Below, piece by piece: positions 43,188 to 50,840 of a stretch of 64,000 bases of DNA (its first letter is position 1; every line of letters starts with the position of its first letter). A model generated the notes under the pieces. It did not search any database and had not been told where the DNA came from. It saw only the letters and a program-made list of their open reading frames with translations. The stretch is from the NCBI RefSeq assembly GCF_900104815.1, contig NZ_FNTD01000004.1, forward strand, positions 3,674,501 through 3,738,500. Reading direction: 5' to 3'. A program made the position numbers and the translations under genes. Source of the DNA: Streptomyces misionensis (GTDB lineage Bacteria > Actinomycetota > Actinomycetes > Streptomycetales > Streptomycetaceae).

Positions 43188-43347
43188 GGGTCTTTCGTTT
43201 GGATCAGGCCGGATCAGCGAGCGGGGCCTGGTGCGTGCAGATGCAAGGCGGAGGAGGGAGTCGACGCGGAGCGTCGGCGACTGACGACAACGCGGCAGAT
43301 GCGCGTGCCAGGCCCCGCGAGCCTGGCCTGATCCAAACGAGAGGCCC
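43188..43347. repeat. MITE-like inverted-repeat element, long copy
   Basis: A 160-base element with terminal inverted repeats of about 26 bases: the left end GGGTCTTTCGTTTGGATCAG and the complement of the right end GGGCCTCTCGTTTGGATCAG match at 18 of 20. Inner arms (GCGGGGCCTGG and complement) add a second palindrome, so it can fold into a long hairpin. TA flanks both ends (43186-43187, 43348-43349), as expected for IS630/Tc1-type target duplication. No transposase gene is inside. A shorter related copy lies at 48391-48460. Confidence 0.75.
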
Positions 43348-43359
43348 TAGGGTGCGCGG

Positions 43360-43845
43360 ATGGCACCGCAGCTGGCAGAGATCACGCCCCGCACCTTCGA
43401 GGCCGCCCTCGGCATCCGGGTCCGGCCCGACCAGGAACACGCCGTCGAGCCGGTCGAGCGCTCGCTCGCCGAGGCGTACGTCCACCCCGCCGGGGTGGCC
43501 TGGCCCCGCCTGATCCTCGACGGCTCCCGGCCGGTCGGGTTCCTCATGGCCTTCCTCGACATCGACTGGTACGGCGACGGGAGCGTGCGCCGCTCCGGCC
43601 TGTGGCGGCTGAACATCGCGGCGGACGAACAGGGCCGCGGGTACGGGCGCTTCGCGGTCGCGGCGGTCGGCGCGGAGATCCGGCGCCGGGGCGGGTCCGA
43701 TCTGTACGTGACCTGGCACCCGGGCCCGGACGGCCCCGAGGAGTTCTACCTCCGCCTGGGCTTCCGCAAGACCGGGGAGAGGAGCGGGGGCCAGGTGGTC
43801 GGGGTGCTCGGGCCGGCGGACGGGCCGGACGACGGGAGGGCCTAG
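43360..43845 (+). CDS. GNAT acetyltransferase
   Basis: A 161-residue GNAT-family N-acetyltransferase. The acetyl-CoA-binding loop is GRGYGRFAVAAVG; LWRLNIAADEQGRGYG forms the central strands, and YLRLGFRKTGER is the typical C-terminal motif. Substrate is unknown. ATG 43360 lies 11 bases after the MITE-like element, so any promoter probably lies within or beyond the repeat. The 3' end is 21 bases before the convergent sigma factor gene. Confidence 0.8.
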   Translation: MAPQLAEITPRTFEAALGIRVRPDQEHAVEPVERSLAEAYVHPAGVAWPRLILDGSRPVGFLMAFLDIDWYGDGSVRRSGLWRLNIAADEQGRGYGRFAVAAVGAEIRRRGGSDLYVTWHPGPDGPEEFYLRLGFRKTGERSGGQVVGVLGPADGPDDGRA

Positions 43846-43866
43846 GCACCGCGCCCGGCCCGCCCT

Positions 43867-44721
43867 TCACCGCGCCGGCTCCAGGTCCAGCGCGGCCAGC
43901 CGCTCCGGGCCGGTGATGACGTCGATCGCCAGGATGCGGCCCGCCGCCGAGAAGGTGAACGTCAGGACGCGCTCCACCGCGCCGTCCGCGCCCCGCGCCA
44001 CCAGGCCGGTGGCGCCGTCGACGAGTACCGGCCGCGCCACCGCGGCCGGCGCCGCGAAGCGGGCCGCGTTCGCGGCGACCTGGGCCGCCCCCGCCGTCGT
44101 CCCCGTCTCCCCGCGCGCCACCACGTCCGGGTCCAGCACGGCCAGCAGCCCCGCGAAGTCGCCCCCGCGGGCGGCCGCGAGGAACGCGTCGACCACCGCC
44201 CGCTGCCGCCCGAGGTCCGCCTCCGGCGCCGCCGCGCCCCGCACCCGCCGCCGCGCCCGGCTGGCCAGCTGCCGTGCGGCGGCGGGGCTGCGCCCGACGA
44301 TCCGGCCGACCTCCTCGAACGGCACCCCGAACAGGTCGTGCAGCACGAACGCCAGCCGCTCCGCGGGCCCCAGCGTGTCGAGGACGACGAGCAGCGCCGC
44401 TCCCACCGAGTCGGCGAGCAGCGCGTCCTGCGCGGGGTCCGGCTCGGCCGAGGGGCCCGGCCGCCAGCTCTCCAGCGGCTGTTCGCCCCGGGTGCGGCGC
44501 GAGCGCAGCACGTCGAGACAGACCCGCCCGACCACGGTGGTCAGCCAGCCCCCGAGGTTCTCCACCTCGCCGGCGCCGGCCCGGCTCAGTCGCAGCCACG
44601 CCTCCTGCACCGCGTCCTCGGCCTCGGCGGCCGAGCCCAGCATCCGGTAGGCGACGGCCCGCAGATGCCCGCGGTGCGCCTCGAACCGCCGGGCGAGGAA
44701 GTCGTTGTCGTTGTCGTCCAT
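43867..44721 (-). CDS. ECF41-type RNA polymerase sigma factor
   Basis: A 284-residue sigma factor with sigma-70 region 2 (LRAVAYRMLGSAAEAEDAVQEAWLRLSRA) and region 4 (FVLHDLFGVPFEEVGRIVGRSPAAARQLASRARRR), followed by a C-terminal SnoaL/NTF2-like domain of about 100 residues that is the hallmark of the ECF41 class (SigJ type). In ECF41 this domain regulates activity itself, replacing a separate anti-sigma factor. These genes usually neighbour a carboxymuconolactone decarboxylase or oxidoreductase; none is seen here. ATG 44721. Confidence 0.88.
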   Translation of the reverse strand: MDDNDNDFLARRFEAHRGHLRAVAYRMLGSAAEAEDAVQEAWLRLSRAGAGEVENLGGWLTTVVGRVCLDVLRSRRTRGEQPLESWRPGPSAEPDPAQDALLADSVGAALLVVLDTLGPAERLAFVLHDLFGVPFEEVGRIVGRSPAAARQLASRARRRVRGAAAPEADLGRQRAVVDAFLAAARGGDFAGLLAVLDPDVVARGETGTTAGAAQVAANAARFAAPAAVARPVLVDGATGLVARGADGAVERVLTFTFSAAGRILAIDVITGPERLAALDLEPAR

Positions 44722-44763
44722 ACCGTGTTGACGCGCCGGGGGCGGCGGATGTGACGGCCGGCC

Positions 44764-45201
44764 CTACCCCCAGTCCCGGCCCGAACGCCCGCGCTTGGTC
44801 TGCGCGCGCTGCTTCTTGTCCCGCAGCCGGCGCTCGTTGATGCCGCGCGGGATCCGGGTGGGCTTGCGCGGCTTGGGCGGGGGCGCGGTCGCCTCCGCGA
44901 GGAGGGCGGCGAGGCGTACGGCGGCGGCCTCGCGGTTGCGCCACTGGGAACGGTGCTCGGACGCCCGTACGGTCACCACCCCGTCGACCAGCCGGCCGGC
45001 CAGCCGCTGAAGGGCCCGCTCCTTCCACACCGGCGGCAGCGCCTCGGTGGCCGCCAGGTCGAAGCGCAGCTCCACCTGGGAGTCGCTGGTGTTCACATGC
45101 TGCCCGCCGGGCCCCGACGACCTGGAGAAACGCCACATCAGCTCGGCCTCGGGGAGCGAGACGGAGCCGCGGACGAGGTAAGGACCGGACATGCCTTCCA
45201 T
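44764..45201 (-). CDS. arfB: ArfB-like peptidyl-tRNA hydrolase (ribosome rescue)
   Basis: A 145-residue class I release-factor-domain protein of the ArfB/YaeJ type. It has the GGQ motif in SRSSGPGGQHVNTSDSQVEL at residues 32-34 and lacks the codon-reading domain. Its C-terminus is very basic (RGINERRLRDKKQRAQTKRGRSG), as needed to enter the mRNA channel. It hydrolyses peptidyl-tRNA on stalled ribosomes. ATG 45201 is listed; an ATG at 45192 (MSGPYLVRG) is also plausible. It lies upstream of the sigma factor on the same strand. Confidence 0.9.
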   Translation of the reverse strand: MEGMSGPYLVRGSVSLPEAELMWRFSRSSGPGGQHVNTSDSQVELRFDLAATEALPPVWKERALQRLAGRLVDGVVTVRASEHRSQWRNREAAAVRLAALLAEATAPPPKPRKPTRIPRGINERRLRDKKQRAQTKRGRSGRDWG

Positions 45202-45365
45202 GTTCCCGGTCCGGGCCCGTTCGCGTCACCCGGATTTCCCCGGACCGTGGAGAAGTGCGGGTAAAAAAGGTAAAGGGGTGCGGAACCATCAGGACCCCCC
45301 TCGGCGTTGTCCCGGGTGACGGTAGCTTCGTCGGCACGCATTTCACGTCTTAGGAAGGACCCCAC

Positions 45366-45941
45366 ATGGCTGTAAGCCTGTCCAAGGGTGGCAACGTCTC
45401 GCTCACCAAGGAGGCTCCGGGCCTGACCGCCGTCACCGTGGGCCTCGGCTGGGACGTCCGCACCACCACGGGCACGGACTTCGACCTGGACGCCTCCGCG
45501 ATCGCGGTCAACGCGCAGGGCAAGGTCTACTCGGACGCCCACTTCGTCTTCTTCAACAACAAGCAGACCCCGGACAACACCATCGTCCACACCGGCGACA
45601 ACCGCACGGGCGAGGGCGCGGGCGACGACGAGGCGATCAACGTCAACCTGGCCGGTCTGCCCGCCGACATCGACAAGGTCGTCTTCCCGGTCTCCATCTA
45701 CGACGCCGAGAACCGCGGCCAGAACTTCGGCCAGGTCCGCAACGCCTACATCCGCATCGTCAACCAGGCCGGCGGCGCCGAGATCGCCCGCTACGACCTG
45801 TCCGAGGACGCCGCCACCGAGACCGCGATGGTCTTCGGCGAGCTGTACCGCAACGGCGCGGAGTGGAAGTTCCGCGCGGTGGGCCAGGGTTACGCCTCGG
45901 GCCTGGTCGGCATCGCCCAGGACTTCGGCGTCAACGTCTGA
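45366..45941 (+). CDS. terD: TerD family tellurium/stress protein
   Basis: A 191-residue TerD-domain protein. It begins [29 protein letters not shown] and contains the calcium-binding-type acidic segment [19 protein letters not shown] and the conserved [23 protein letters not shown]. These proteins belong to the tellurium resistance and stress families, though the biochemical role is uncertain. ATG 45366 follows AGGAAGGA. A terminator hairpin follows at 45960-45984. It lies alone between the divergent ArfB gene and the GNAT-Nudix gene. Confidence 0.95.
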   Translation: MAVSLSKGGNVSLTKEAPGLTAVTVGLGWDVRTTTGTDFDLDASAIAVNAQGKVYSDAHFVFFNNKQTPDNTIVHTGDNRTGEGAGDDEAINVNLAGLPADIDKVVFPVSIYDAENRGQNFGQVRNAYIRIVNQAGGAEIARYDLSEDAATETAMVFGELYRNGAEWKFRAVGQGYASGLVGIAQDFGVNV

Positions 45942-45959
45942 GGCACCGCCGTTCTCGCA

Positions 45960-45984
45960 CCTCCCCGGCGGACCGCCGGGGAGG
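45960..45984. terminator. terminator of terD
   Basis: Eleven-base perfect arms (CCTCCCCGGCG and its complement) with a 3-base loop, 19 bases after the terD stop codon. Confidence 0.85.
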
Positions 45985-46031
45985 GCGGAAATTCCGGCGC
46001 GGGCCCGCGACCGCGGGGGTAGGTTGCCCCG

Positions 46032-46973
46032 GTGATCCTCGCGCCCCTCTCCCCCGGCCAGGACATCCCGGGCCCCCTGCTGTCCGAACTCACCGCGCTG
46101 TACGCGTCGAACAGCGCCTTCCACCGGCTCACCGGCGACTTCCCCGACCCGGACGACATCCGGCCGCACCAGATCGCCGCGGCCCTGACCGGGGAACTGG
46201 CCGTACCGGGAGCCGAGGTGCTGCTCGCCCGGGCCGGCGACGGACGGCTCCTCGGGCTGGCGATCACGCTCGCCCGGCATCCCGACCCGGCCGACCCGGA
46301 CCCCTGGATCGGGCTGCTGCTGGTGCACGGTGCCGAGCACGGCAAGGGGTACGGCCGCGCCCTCGCCGAGCGACTGGAGGACCGGCTGCGCGCACGGGGT
46401 GCCGCCGCCGTGCGGCTCGCCGTGCTCGACAACAACCCGGCGGGCCTGGCCTTCTGGACCTCGCTCGGCTACGGCCTGCTCGACCGTCGCGCCGACCGCG
46501 CCCTCGGCCGCCCCTGCGCCGTCCTGCGCAAGCCGCTGCGCACCCTGCGGCCGGCGGCCCGGATCGCCGTCGTGGACCCGGACGGCGCGGTGCTGCTGTT
46601 CCGCTACGACAACGCCGAGGCCGGCATCCACTGGGCCCTGCCGGGCGGCGGCCTGGAGGCGGGCGAGGGGCCGCGCGAGGGCGCCCTGCGGGAGCTGGCG
46701 GAGGAGACGGGCTGGACCGATCTGTCACCGGGCACCCTGCTGTGCACCTGGGAGAACGACCTCGCCCGCGCGGGCGTGCCCGTCCGTCAGCACGAGCACG
46801 TCTACGTCACGCGGGGACCGCGGCGCGAGCCGGCCGGCGCGGACCTCGCGGCCGAGGGCGTCCTCGCCTGGCACTGGTGGTCGCCGCGGGAACTGGCGCG
46901 GGCACGGGAGCCGGTGTGGCCGCGCGGGCTGGCCCGGATGCTGGCGGCGTGGGCGTCGGCCGGGGACCGGTGA
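46032..46973 (+). CDS. GNAT-Nudix fusion protein
   Basis: A 313-residue two-domain protein. Residues 1-165 form a GNAT acetyltransferase (WIGLLLVHGAEHGKGYGRALAERLEDRL, VLDNNPAGLAFWTSLGYGLLD). Residues 180-305 form a Nudix hydrolase with a full Nudix box GGGLEAGEGPREGALRELAEETGW (split across G, E and REXXEE residues), catalysing cleavage of a nucleoside diphosphate linked compound. The fusion suggests repair or modification of a nucleotide-linked metabolite. Substrates are unknown. GTG 46032 starts it. The 3' end is 12 bases from the convergent peptidase gene. Confidence 0.82.
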   Translation: MILAPLSPGQDIPGPLLSELTALYASNSAFHRLTGDFPDPDDIRPHQIAAALTGELAVPGAEVLLARAGDGRLLGLAITLARHPDPADPDPWIGLLLVHGAEHGKGYGRALAERLEDRLRARGAAAVRLAVLDNNPAGLAFWTSLGYGLLDRRADRALGRPCAVLRKPLRTLRPAARIAVVDPDGAVLLFRYDNAEAGIHWALPGGGLEAGEGPREGALRELAEETGWTDLSPGTLLCTWENDLARAGVPVRQHEHVYVTRGPRREPAGADLAAEGVLAWHWWSPRELARAREPVWPRGLARMLAAWASAGDR

Positions 46974-46985
46974 GGCGGGCGTGCG

Positions 46986-48377
46986 CTACGGGTGCGCCGG
47001 CTTCCCCTCCCCGTACAGCCAGTCCCGCCAGATCTCGCCGAAGTCCACGCCAGGGAAACGTTTCTGGACGTAGGCCGTGAAATCCGCCGTGCTCGCGTTG
47101 CCGTGGCGGTGGGCCGCGGGCCAGGCGCGCAGGAAGGCGAAGAAGGCCTTGTCGCCGACCTTCTGGCGGATCTTGTGCAGGACCATGGCGCCGCGCTGGT
47201 AGACGGGCGTGCCCGAGATGTGCTCGGCGCTCGACGGCCGCGCGGGCGGGAAGGCCCAGAGGGTGTCGTCGTCGCGGTGGTAGTAGTCGAGGAAGGTCCG
47301 CTGGGCGCTGTCCCCGCCGTGGTCCTCCTGCCACAGCCACTGGGCGTAGGTGGCGAAGCCCTCGTTGAGCCACATGTCGCGCCAGGACTTCGGGGTGACC
47401 GAGTCGCCGTACCACTGGTGGGCCAGTTCGTGCACCAGGGTGCCGGTCTCGGGGGCGCCGGGGAAGACGGGCCGGTTCTGGGTCTCCAGGGCGTAACCGG
47501 CGGCGCCGGGCCGGGCGATGATCGCGCCGACGGAGGAGAAGGGGTAGGGGCCGAAGGTGTCCTCCTCCCACTTGACGATGCCGGGCAGTTGCGCGAGAAC
47601 CGCCGCGCTCGCCCTGACCTGGCCGGGGTCGACGGCGGTGAGGACGGGCAGTCCGCCGGGCCCCTCGGTGCGGGTGACGACGAAGTGGCCGATGGCGACG
47701 GTGGCGACGTAACCGGCCATGGGTTGGGCGGTGTGCCAGTGGTAGGCCGTACGGCCGCCGTGGGTGGACTGGCCCGCCAACTCGCCGTTGGAGACGGCCT
47801 GGAGGCCCTGCGGCACGGTGACGGTGATGTCGTACGTGGCCTTGTCGGAGGGGTGGTCGTTGCCGGGGAACCAGGCCATGGAGCCGACCGGCTCGCCGAG
47901 GCCGAGGGCGCCGTCGGCGGTGGGCAGCCAGCCCTCCTCGGAGCCGTCGGGGTCGGTGAGGGTGCGCGGGACGCCGGAGTAGCGCACCGTCGTCCGGAAG
48001 GTGTGGCCCTCGCGCAGGTCGTCGTGCGGGCGGACGGTGAGCTTCTGCCCGGCGCGGTTGAAGCGGGCGTCGCGGCCGTCGACGCCGACCGAGTCCACGC
48101 GCAGCCCGGAGAGGTCCAGGTCGAAGGCCGACAGGTCCTTGGTGGCGCGGGCGGTGATCACCGCGGTGCCGGTGAGCCGGCGGGTGGCGGGGGTGTAGTC
48201 GAGGGTGAGGGCGTAGTGGTCCACGTCGTAGCCGCCGTTGCCCGCCCTCGGGAAGTACGGATCGCGCAGACCGGAGCCGCCCGGGGTGCCGTGCACTCCG
48301 CCCTCGCACGCGGTGCCGGCGAGGACGAGGGCCAGCACGGTCGCGGCGGCTGGCACGGCACGTACGGATCTGGACAT
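46986..48377 (-). CDS. M1 family metallopeptidase lipoprotein
   Basis: A 463-residue exported zinc aminopeptidase. The lipobox in LAGTAC puts an anchored Cys near residue 24. The zinc motif HELAH at residues 316-320 and the third ligand Glu339 in LNEGFATYAQW are intact, 18 residues apart as in M1 peptidases. The GxMEN exopeptidase motif is degenerate (GYALE), so aminopeptidase specificity is unusual. It is much shorter than PepN, as it lacks the C-terminal domain, like other Streptomyces short M1 enzymes. ATG 48377. A short copy of the inverted-repeat element lies just upstream (48391-48460). Confidence 0.9.
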   Translation of the reverse strand: MSRSVRAVPAAATVLALVLAGTACEGGVHGTPGGSGLRDPYFPRAGNGGYDVDHYALTLDYTPATRRLTGTAVITARATKDLSAFDLDLSGLRVDSVGVDGRDARFNRAGQKLTVRPHDDLREGHTFRTTVRYSGVPRTLTDPDGSEEGWLPTADGALGLGEPVGSMAWFPGNDHPSDKATYDITVTVPQGLQAVSNGELAGQSTHGGRTAYHWHTAQPMAGYVATVAIGHFVVTRTEGPGGLPVLTAVDPGQVRASAAVLAQLPGIVKWEEDTFGPYPFSSVGAIIARPGAAGYALETQNRPVFPGAPETGTLVHELAHQWYGDSVTPKSWRDMWLNEGFATYAQWLWQEDHGGDSAQRTFLDYYHRDDDTLWAFPPARPSSAEHISGTPVYQRGAMVLHKIRQKVGDKAFFAFLRAWPAAHRHGNASTADFTAYVQKRFPGVDFGEIWRDWLYGEGKPAHP

Positions 48378-48390
48378 GTCAGCGATCTTA

Positions 48391-48460
48391 GGGTCTTTCG
48401 TTTGGATCAGGCCGGATCAGCGAGCCCCGCGAGCCCGGCATGATCCGAACGAGAGACCCT
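48391..48460. repeat. MITE-like inverted-repeat element, short copy
   Basis: A 70-base relative of the 43188-43347 element. The first 33 bases are nearly identical to its left end, and the last 33 to its right end, with about 90 central bases missing. TA is seen only on the left (48389-48390). It sits 14 bases upstream of the M1 peptidase start. Confidence 0.7.
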
Positions 48461-48504
48461 GGCCAGGGGCGGGGACAGGCCAGGCGGCGTGACACCATCG
48501 GTGG

Positions 48505-49005
48505 GTGCTCGATATCGGCTATGCCCTCTCCAACCGCTTCCCGGACCCGCCGCAGACCGACTACCGCCGCGCGGACGTCCACGCGCTGCGGCACGACCTG
48601 TTCTGCGGGGACGTGTACCTCGCGGACACGAAGACGGACCGGGAGCTGTCCACCGCCTGGGGATGGGTGCCGGTGCTGGACTTCGCGTGGGCGCTGTGCG
48701 ACATCGTGGAACGCCTGGACCGGGACCCGATGGGTTCCCGCGCCGCCCGGCCGCAGCGGGCGGAGCTGGACTTCACCGAGTCCACCGACCGGATGCTCTT
48801 CGAGCGCCGCTTCGGGTGGGTCGACATCACCGCCGACTGGCAGCCCCTGGAGGAGCCCCCGCTGTCCTTCTCGCACGCCGAACTCCGCCGTGAGGCGCGG
48901 GACTTCCTGCACGACCTGATCGCCGACCTCGTCGACCTCCACGAGGAGCTGGGCGACAACCCGGCGGTCTGGACCCTCCAGGCCCGCTTCCCCCGCGTCT
49001 CCTGA
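48505..49005 (+). CDS. hypothetical protein
   Basis: A 166-residue soluble protein that I cannot assign. It is rich in Asp, Arg and Trp (LCDIVERLDRDPMGSRAARPQRAELDFTESTDRMLFERRFGWVDI) and ends with an acidic helical segment (LHDLIADLVDLHEELGD). The regular composition and third-position GC are like true genes. GTG 48505 starts it; a short unannotated region after the MITE-like copy precedes it. It is convergent with the pentapeptide-repeat gene, with 4 bases between them. Confidence 0.6.
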   Translation: MLDIGYALSNRFPDPPQTDYRRADVHALRHDLFCGDVYLADTKTDRELSTAWGWVPVLDFAWALCDIVERLDRDPMGSRAARPQRAELDFTESTDRMLFERRFGWVDITADWQPLEEPPLSFSHAELRREARDFLHDLIADLVDLHEELGDNPAVWTLQARFPRVS

Positions 49006-49009
49006 CCGC

Positions 49010-49696
49010 CTACTCCACGCGGATCCCGACGGCCGCCGCCAACGCAGGTGCCAGGTCCAGCAGTTGCCCGGTGCTGATCACCGCGCCGGACAGCCGTTCG
49101 AGGCCCCGGGCGATCTCCAGCGGCGCGGCACCGCGCAGATCCACGTCCTTGAGGGTGGCCTTGCCGAAATCCGCCCCCTTCAGCGCGCAGTCCACGAACT
49201 CCACCCGCTCCAGGCCGGCGCCCGCGAAGTCCGGCTCGACCAGGACGCAGGACTCGAAGACCACGTCCCGCAGGCGGGCCGTGCGCAGGTTCAGGAAGTC
49301 GAGCTTGCCGCCGCGCACCACGACCCGCTCCAGCACCGCGCCGTGCAGCTGGGTGCCGCCGAGCCGGGGCTCGGTCAGTTCGACGTCGCGCAGGGTGGCC
49401 TCGGCGAGATCGGTGCCGACCCCGCGGGGAGCGGTGAGCACGCAGTCCAGGACGCGGGCGTGGCGCAGCCGGGTCCCGTCCAGCGCGCAGCCGCGCAGCG
49501 CGCAGTCCATGAACCGGGCGCCCGCCGCGTCCTGCCCGCTCAGGTCCGCGTCCCGCAGCTCCAGTCCGTCGTAGTCGCCCTCGGCGTCCAGCGGACCGCC
49601 GTCCCACGGTTCCAGCGGCGGCAGGCGCAGCTCCGGCCGCCGTGCCCCGCGTCGCATCCGGCTGCCGCCGGTCGTTTCCCTCGCCATGCGGTCCAT
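49010..49696 (-). CDS. pentapeptide-repeat protein
   Basis: A 228-residue protein with degenerate pentapeptide repeats from about residue 50, with the A(D/N)LXX-like steps LRDADLSGQD, ALRGCALDGTRL, ADFGKATLKDVDL. These fold as a right-handed square beta-helix, sometimes mimicking DNA and binding gyrase (Qnr/MfpA). No other domain is seen. ATG 49696 is used, with in-frame starts at 49687 and 49744. It is convergent with the gene at 48505. Confidence 0.78.
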   Translation of the reverse strand: MDRMARETTGGSRMRRGARRPELRLPPLEPWDGGPLDAEGDYDGLELRDADLSGQDAAGARFMDCALRGCALDGTRLRHARVLDCVLTAPRGVGTDLAEATLRDVELTEPRLGGTQLHGAVLERVVVRGGKLDFLNLRTARLRDVVFESCVLVEPDFAGAGLERVEFVDCALKGADFGKATLKDVDLRGAAPLEIARGLERLSGAVISTGQLLDLAPALAAAVGIRVE

Positions 49697-49757
49697 GCTG
49701 CACCCCGCCACCGACAACGGCCCCGGCCCGCGCGAACGCGCCACGGCCGGCCCTTGA

Positions 49758-49775
49758 CCTCAAGCGCGCTTGATG
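49758..49775. promoter_or_regulatory. SoxR box
   Basis: CCTCAAG, four bases, CTTGATG: the 18-base SoxR operator (CCTCAAGTTAACTTGAGG in enteric consensus) with one mismatch in each arm region, preceded by TTGACC as its -35 element at 49754-49759. It lies 39 bases before the oxidoreductase ATG. Confidence 0.75.
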
Positions 49776-49813
49776 TCGGAGGGTTGCGGCAGTCGCTCAC
49801 CTGGGGGGTCCCC

Positions 49814-50785
49814 ATGCACGCCGTACGCCTGTACGCCTTCGGTCCGGCCGAGAACCTGACCTACGAGGAGGCCGAGGATCCGGTCCCGGGCCCGGGGCAG
49901 GTGCGGATCGCGGTCGCCGCGGCCGGGGTGCACCTGCTCGACACGGCGCTGCGCGCGGGGCACCGGGGCCCGCTGCCGGAGCTGCCCGCCCTGCCGACCG
50001 TGCCCGGCCGGGAGGTGGCGGGCGTGGTGGACGCGCTCGGCGAGGGGGTGGCCGGGACGTGGCTCGGCAAGCGCGTGGTCGCCCACCTGGGCTTCGCGCC
50101 CGGCGGGTACGCCGAACTGGCCGTCACCGACGCCGGGCGGCTGCACGAGGTCCCGGAGCCGCTGGACTTCGCGGCGGCCGTCGCCATGATCGGCACCGGC
50201 CGCACCGCCCTGGGCGTCGCGGGGTGCGCCGAGCCGGGGCCGGACGACGTGGTGGTCGTACCGGCGGCCGCGGGCGGCATCGGCACGCTGCTGGTGCAGT
50301 ACGCGGTGGCGGCCGGGGCGACCGTGGTCGGGCTCGCGGGCGGCCCCGCGAAGACGCGGCGGGTACGGGCGGACGGCGCCGCGCTCGCCGTCGACTACAC
50401 CGCGCCCGGCTGGGCCGCCGAGGTGCGGGCGGGACTCGGCGGGCGGGCCGCGACGATCGTCTACGACGGGGTGGGCGGCGCGGTCGCCCGGGAGGCCGTG
50501 GCGCTGCTCGGGCCGGGCGGCCGGCACCTGGTCTTCGGCTGGTCGGCGGAGGGCATCGGCGACGGGCGGGGGTACGTCGTGGAAGGTGTCTCCGAGCCGG
50601 TGCTCGGGCCGGAGCTGGTGCGGCGGGGCGGCGGGCTGCGGGTGCTGGAGGAGCGGGCGCTCGCACAGGCCGCGCGGGGGCGGCTGCGGCCCGCCGTCAC
50701 CCGCTTCCCGCTCGCGGCGGCGGCCGCCGCGCACCGGGCGCTGGAGAACCGCGGCACCGTCGGGAAGGTGGTGCTGGAGCCCTGA
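49814..50785 (+). CDS. ecaB: zinc-type alcohol dehydrogenase/quinone oxidoreductase (EcaB-like)
   Basis: A 323-residue medium-chain dehydrogenase/reductase without a structural zinc motif, so a quinone oxidoreductase-type enzyme that uses NADPH. N-terminal features are PGPGQVRIAVAAAGVHLLDTALRAG, then GAAGGIG-like VVVPAAAGGIGTLLVQYAVAAG for NADPH binding, and YVVEGVSEPVLGPELV. It corresponds in position and preceding SoxR box to EcaB (SCO4266 type) of S. coelicolor, induced by the redox-active antibiotic actinorhodin. ATG 49814 follows GGGGGG. The nearby SoxR box implies induction by redox-cycling compounds. Confidence 0.82.
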   Translation: MHAVRLYAFGPAENLTYEEAEDPVPGPGQVRIAVAAAGVHLLDTALRAGHRGPLPELPALPTVPGREVAGVVDALGEGVAGTWLGKRVVAHLGFAPGGYAELAVTDAGRLHEVPEPLDFAAAVAMIGTGRTALGVAGCAEPGPDDVVVVPAAAGGIGTLLVQYAVAAGATVVGLAGGPAKTRRVRADGAALAVDYTAPGWAAEVRAGLGGRAATIVYDGVGGAVAREAVALLGPGGRHLVFGWSAEGIGDGRGYVVEGVSEPVLGPELVRRGGGLRVLEERALAQAARGRLRPAVTRFPLAAAAAAHRALENRGTVGKVVLEP

Positions 50786-50840
50786 GGCGCCGAGCCCGCA
50801 CCCGGATGCGGTACGTACCGATTCATGGTCTTCTGGCCAG

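Noticed and set aside
46992..48443. A 483-residue plus-strand frame opposite the M1 peptidase
   Set aside because: The minus-strand frame has the zinc motif and lipobox; the plus frame is a Val/Gly/Ala-rich shadow.
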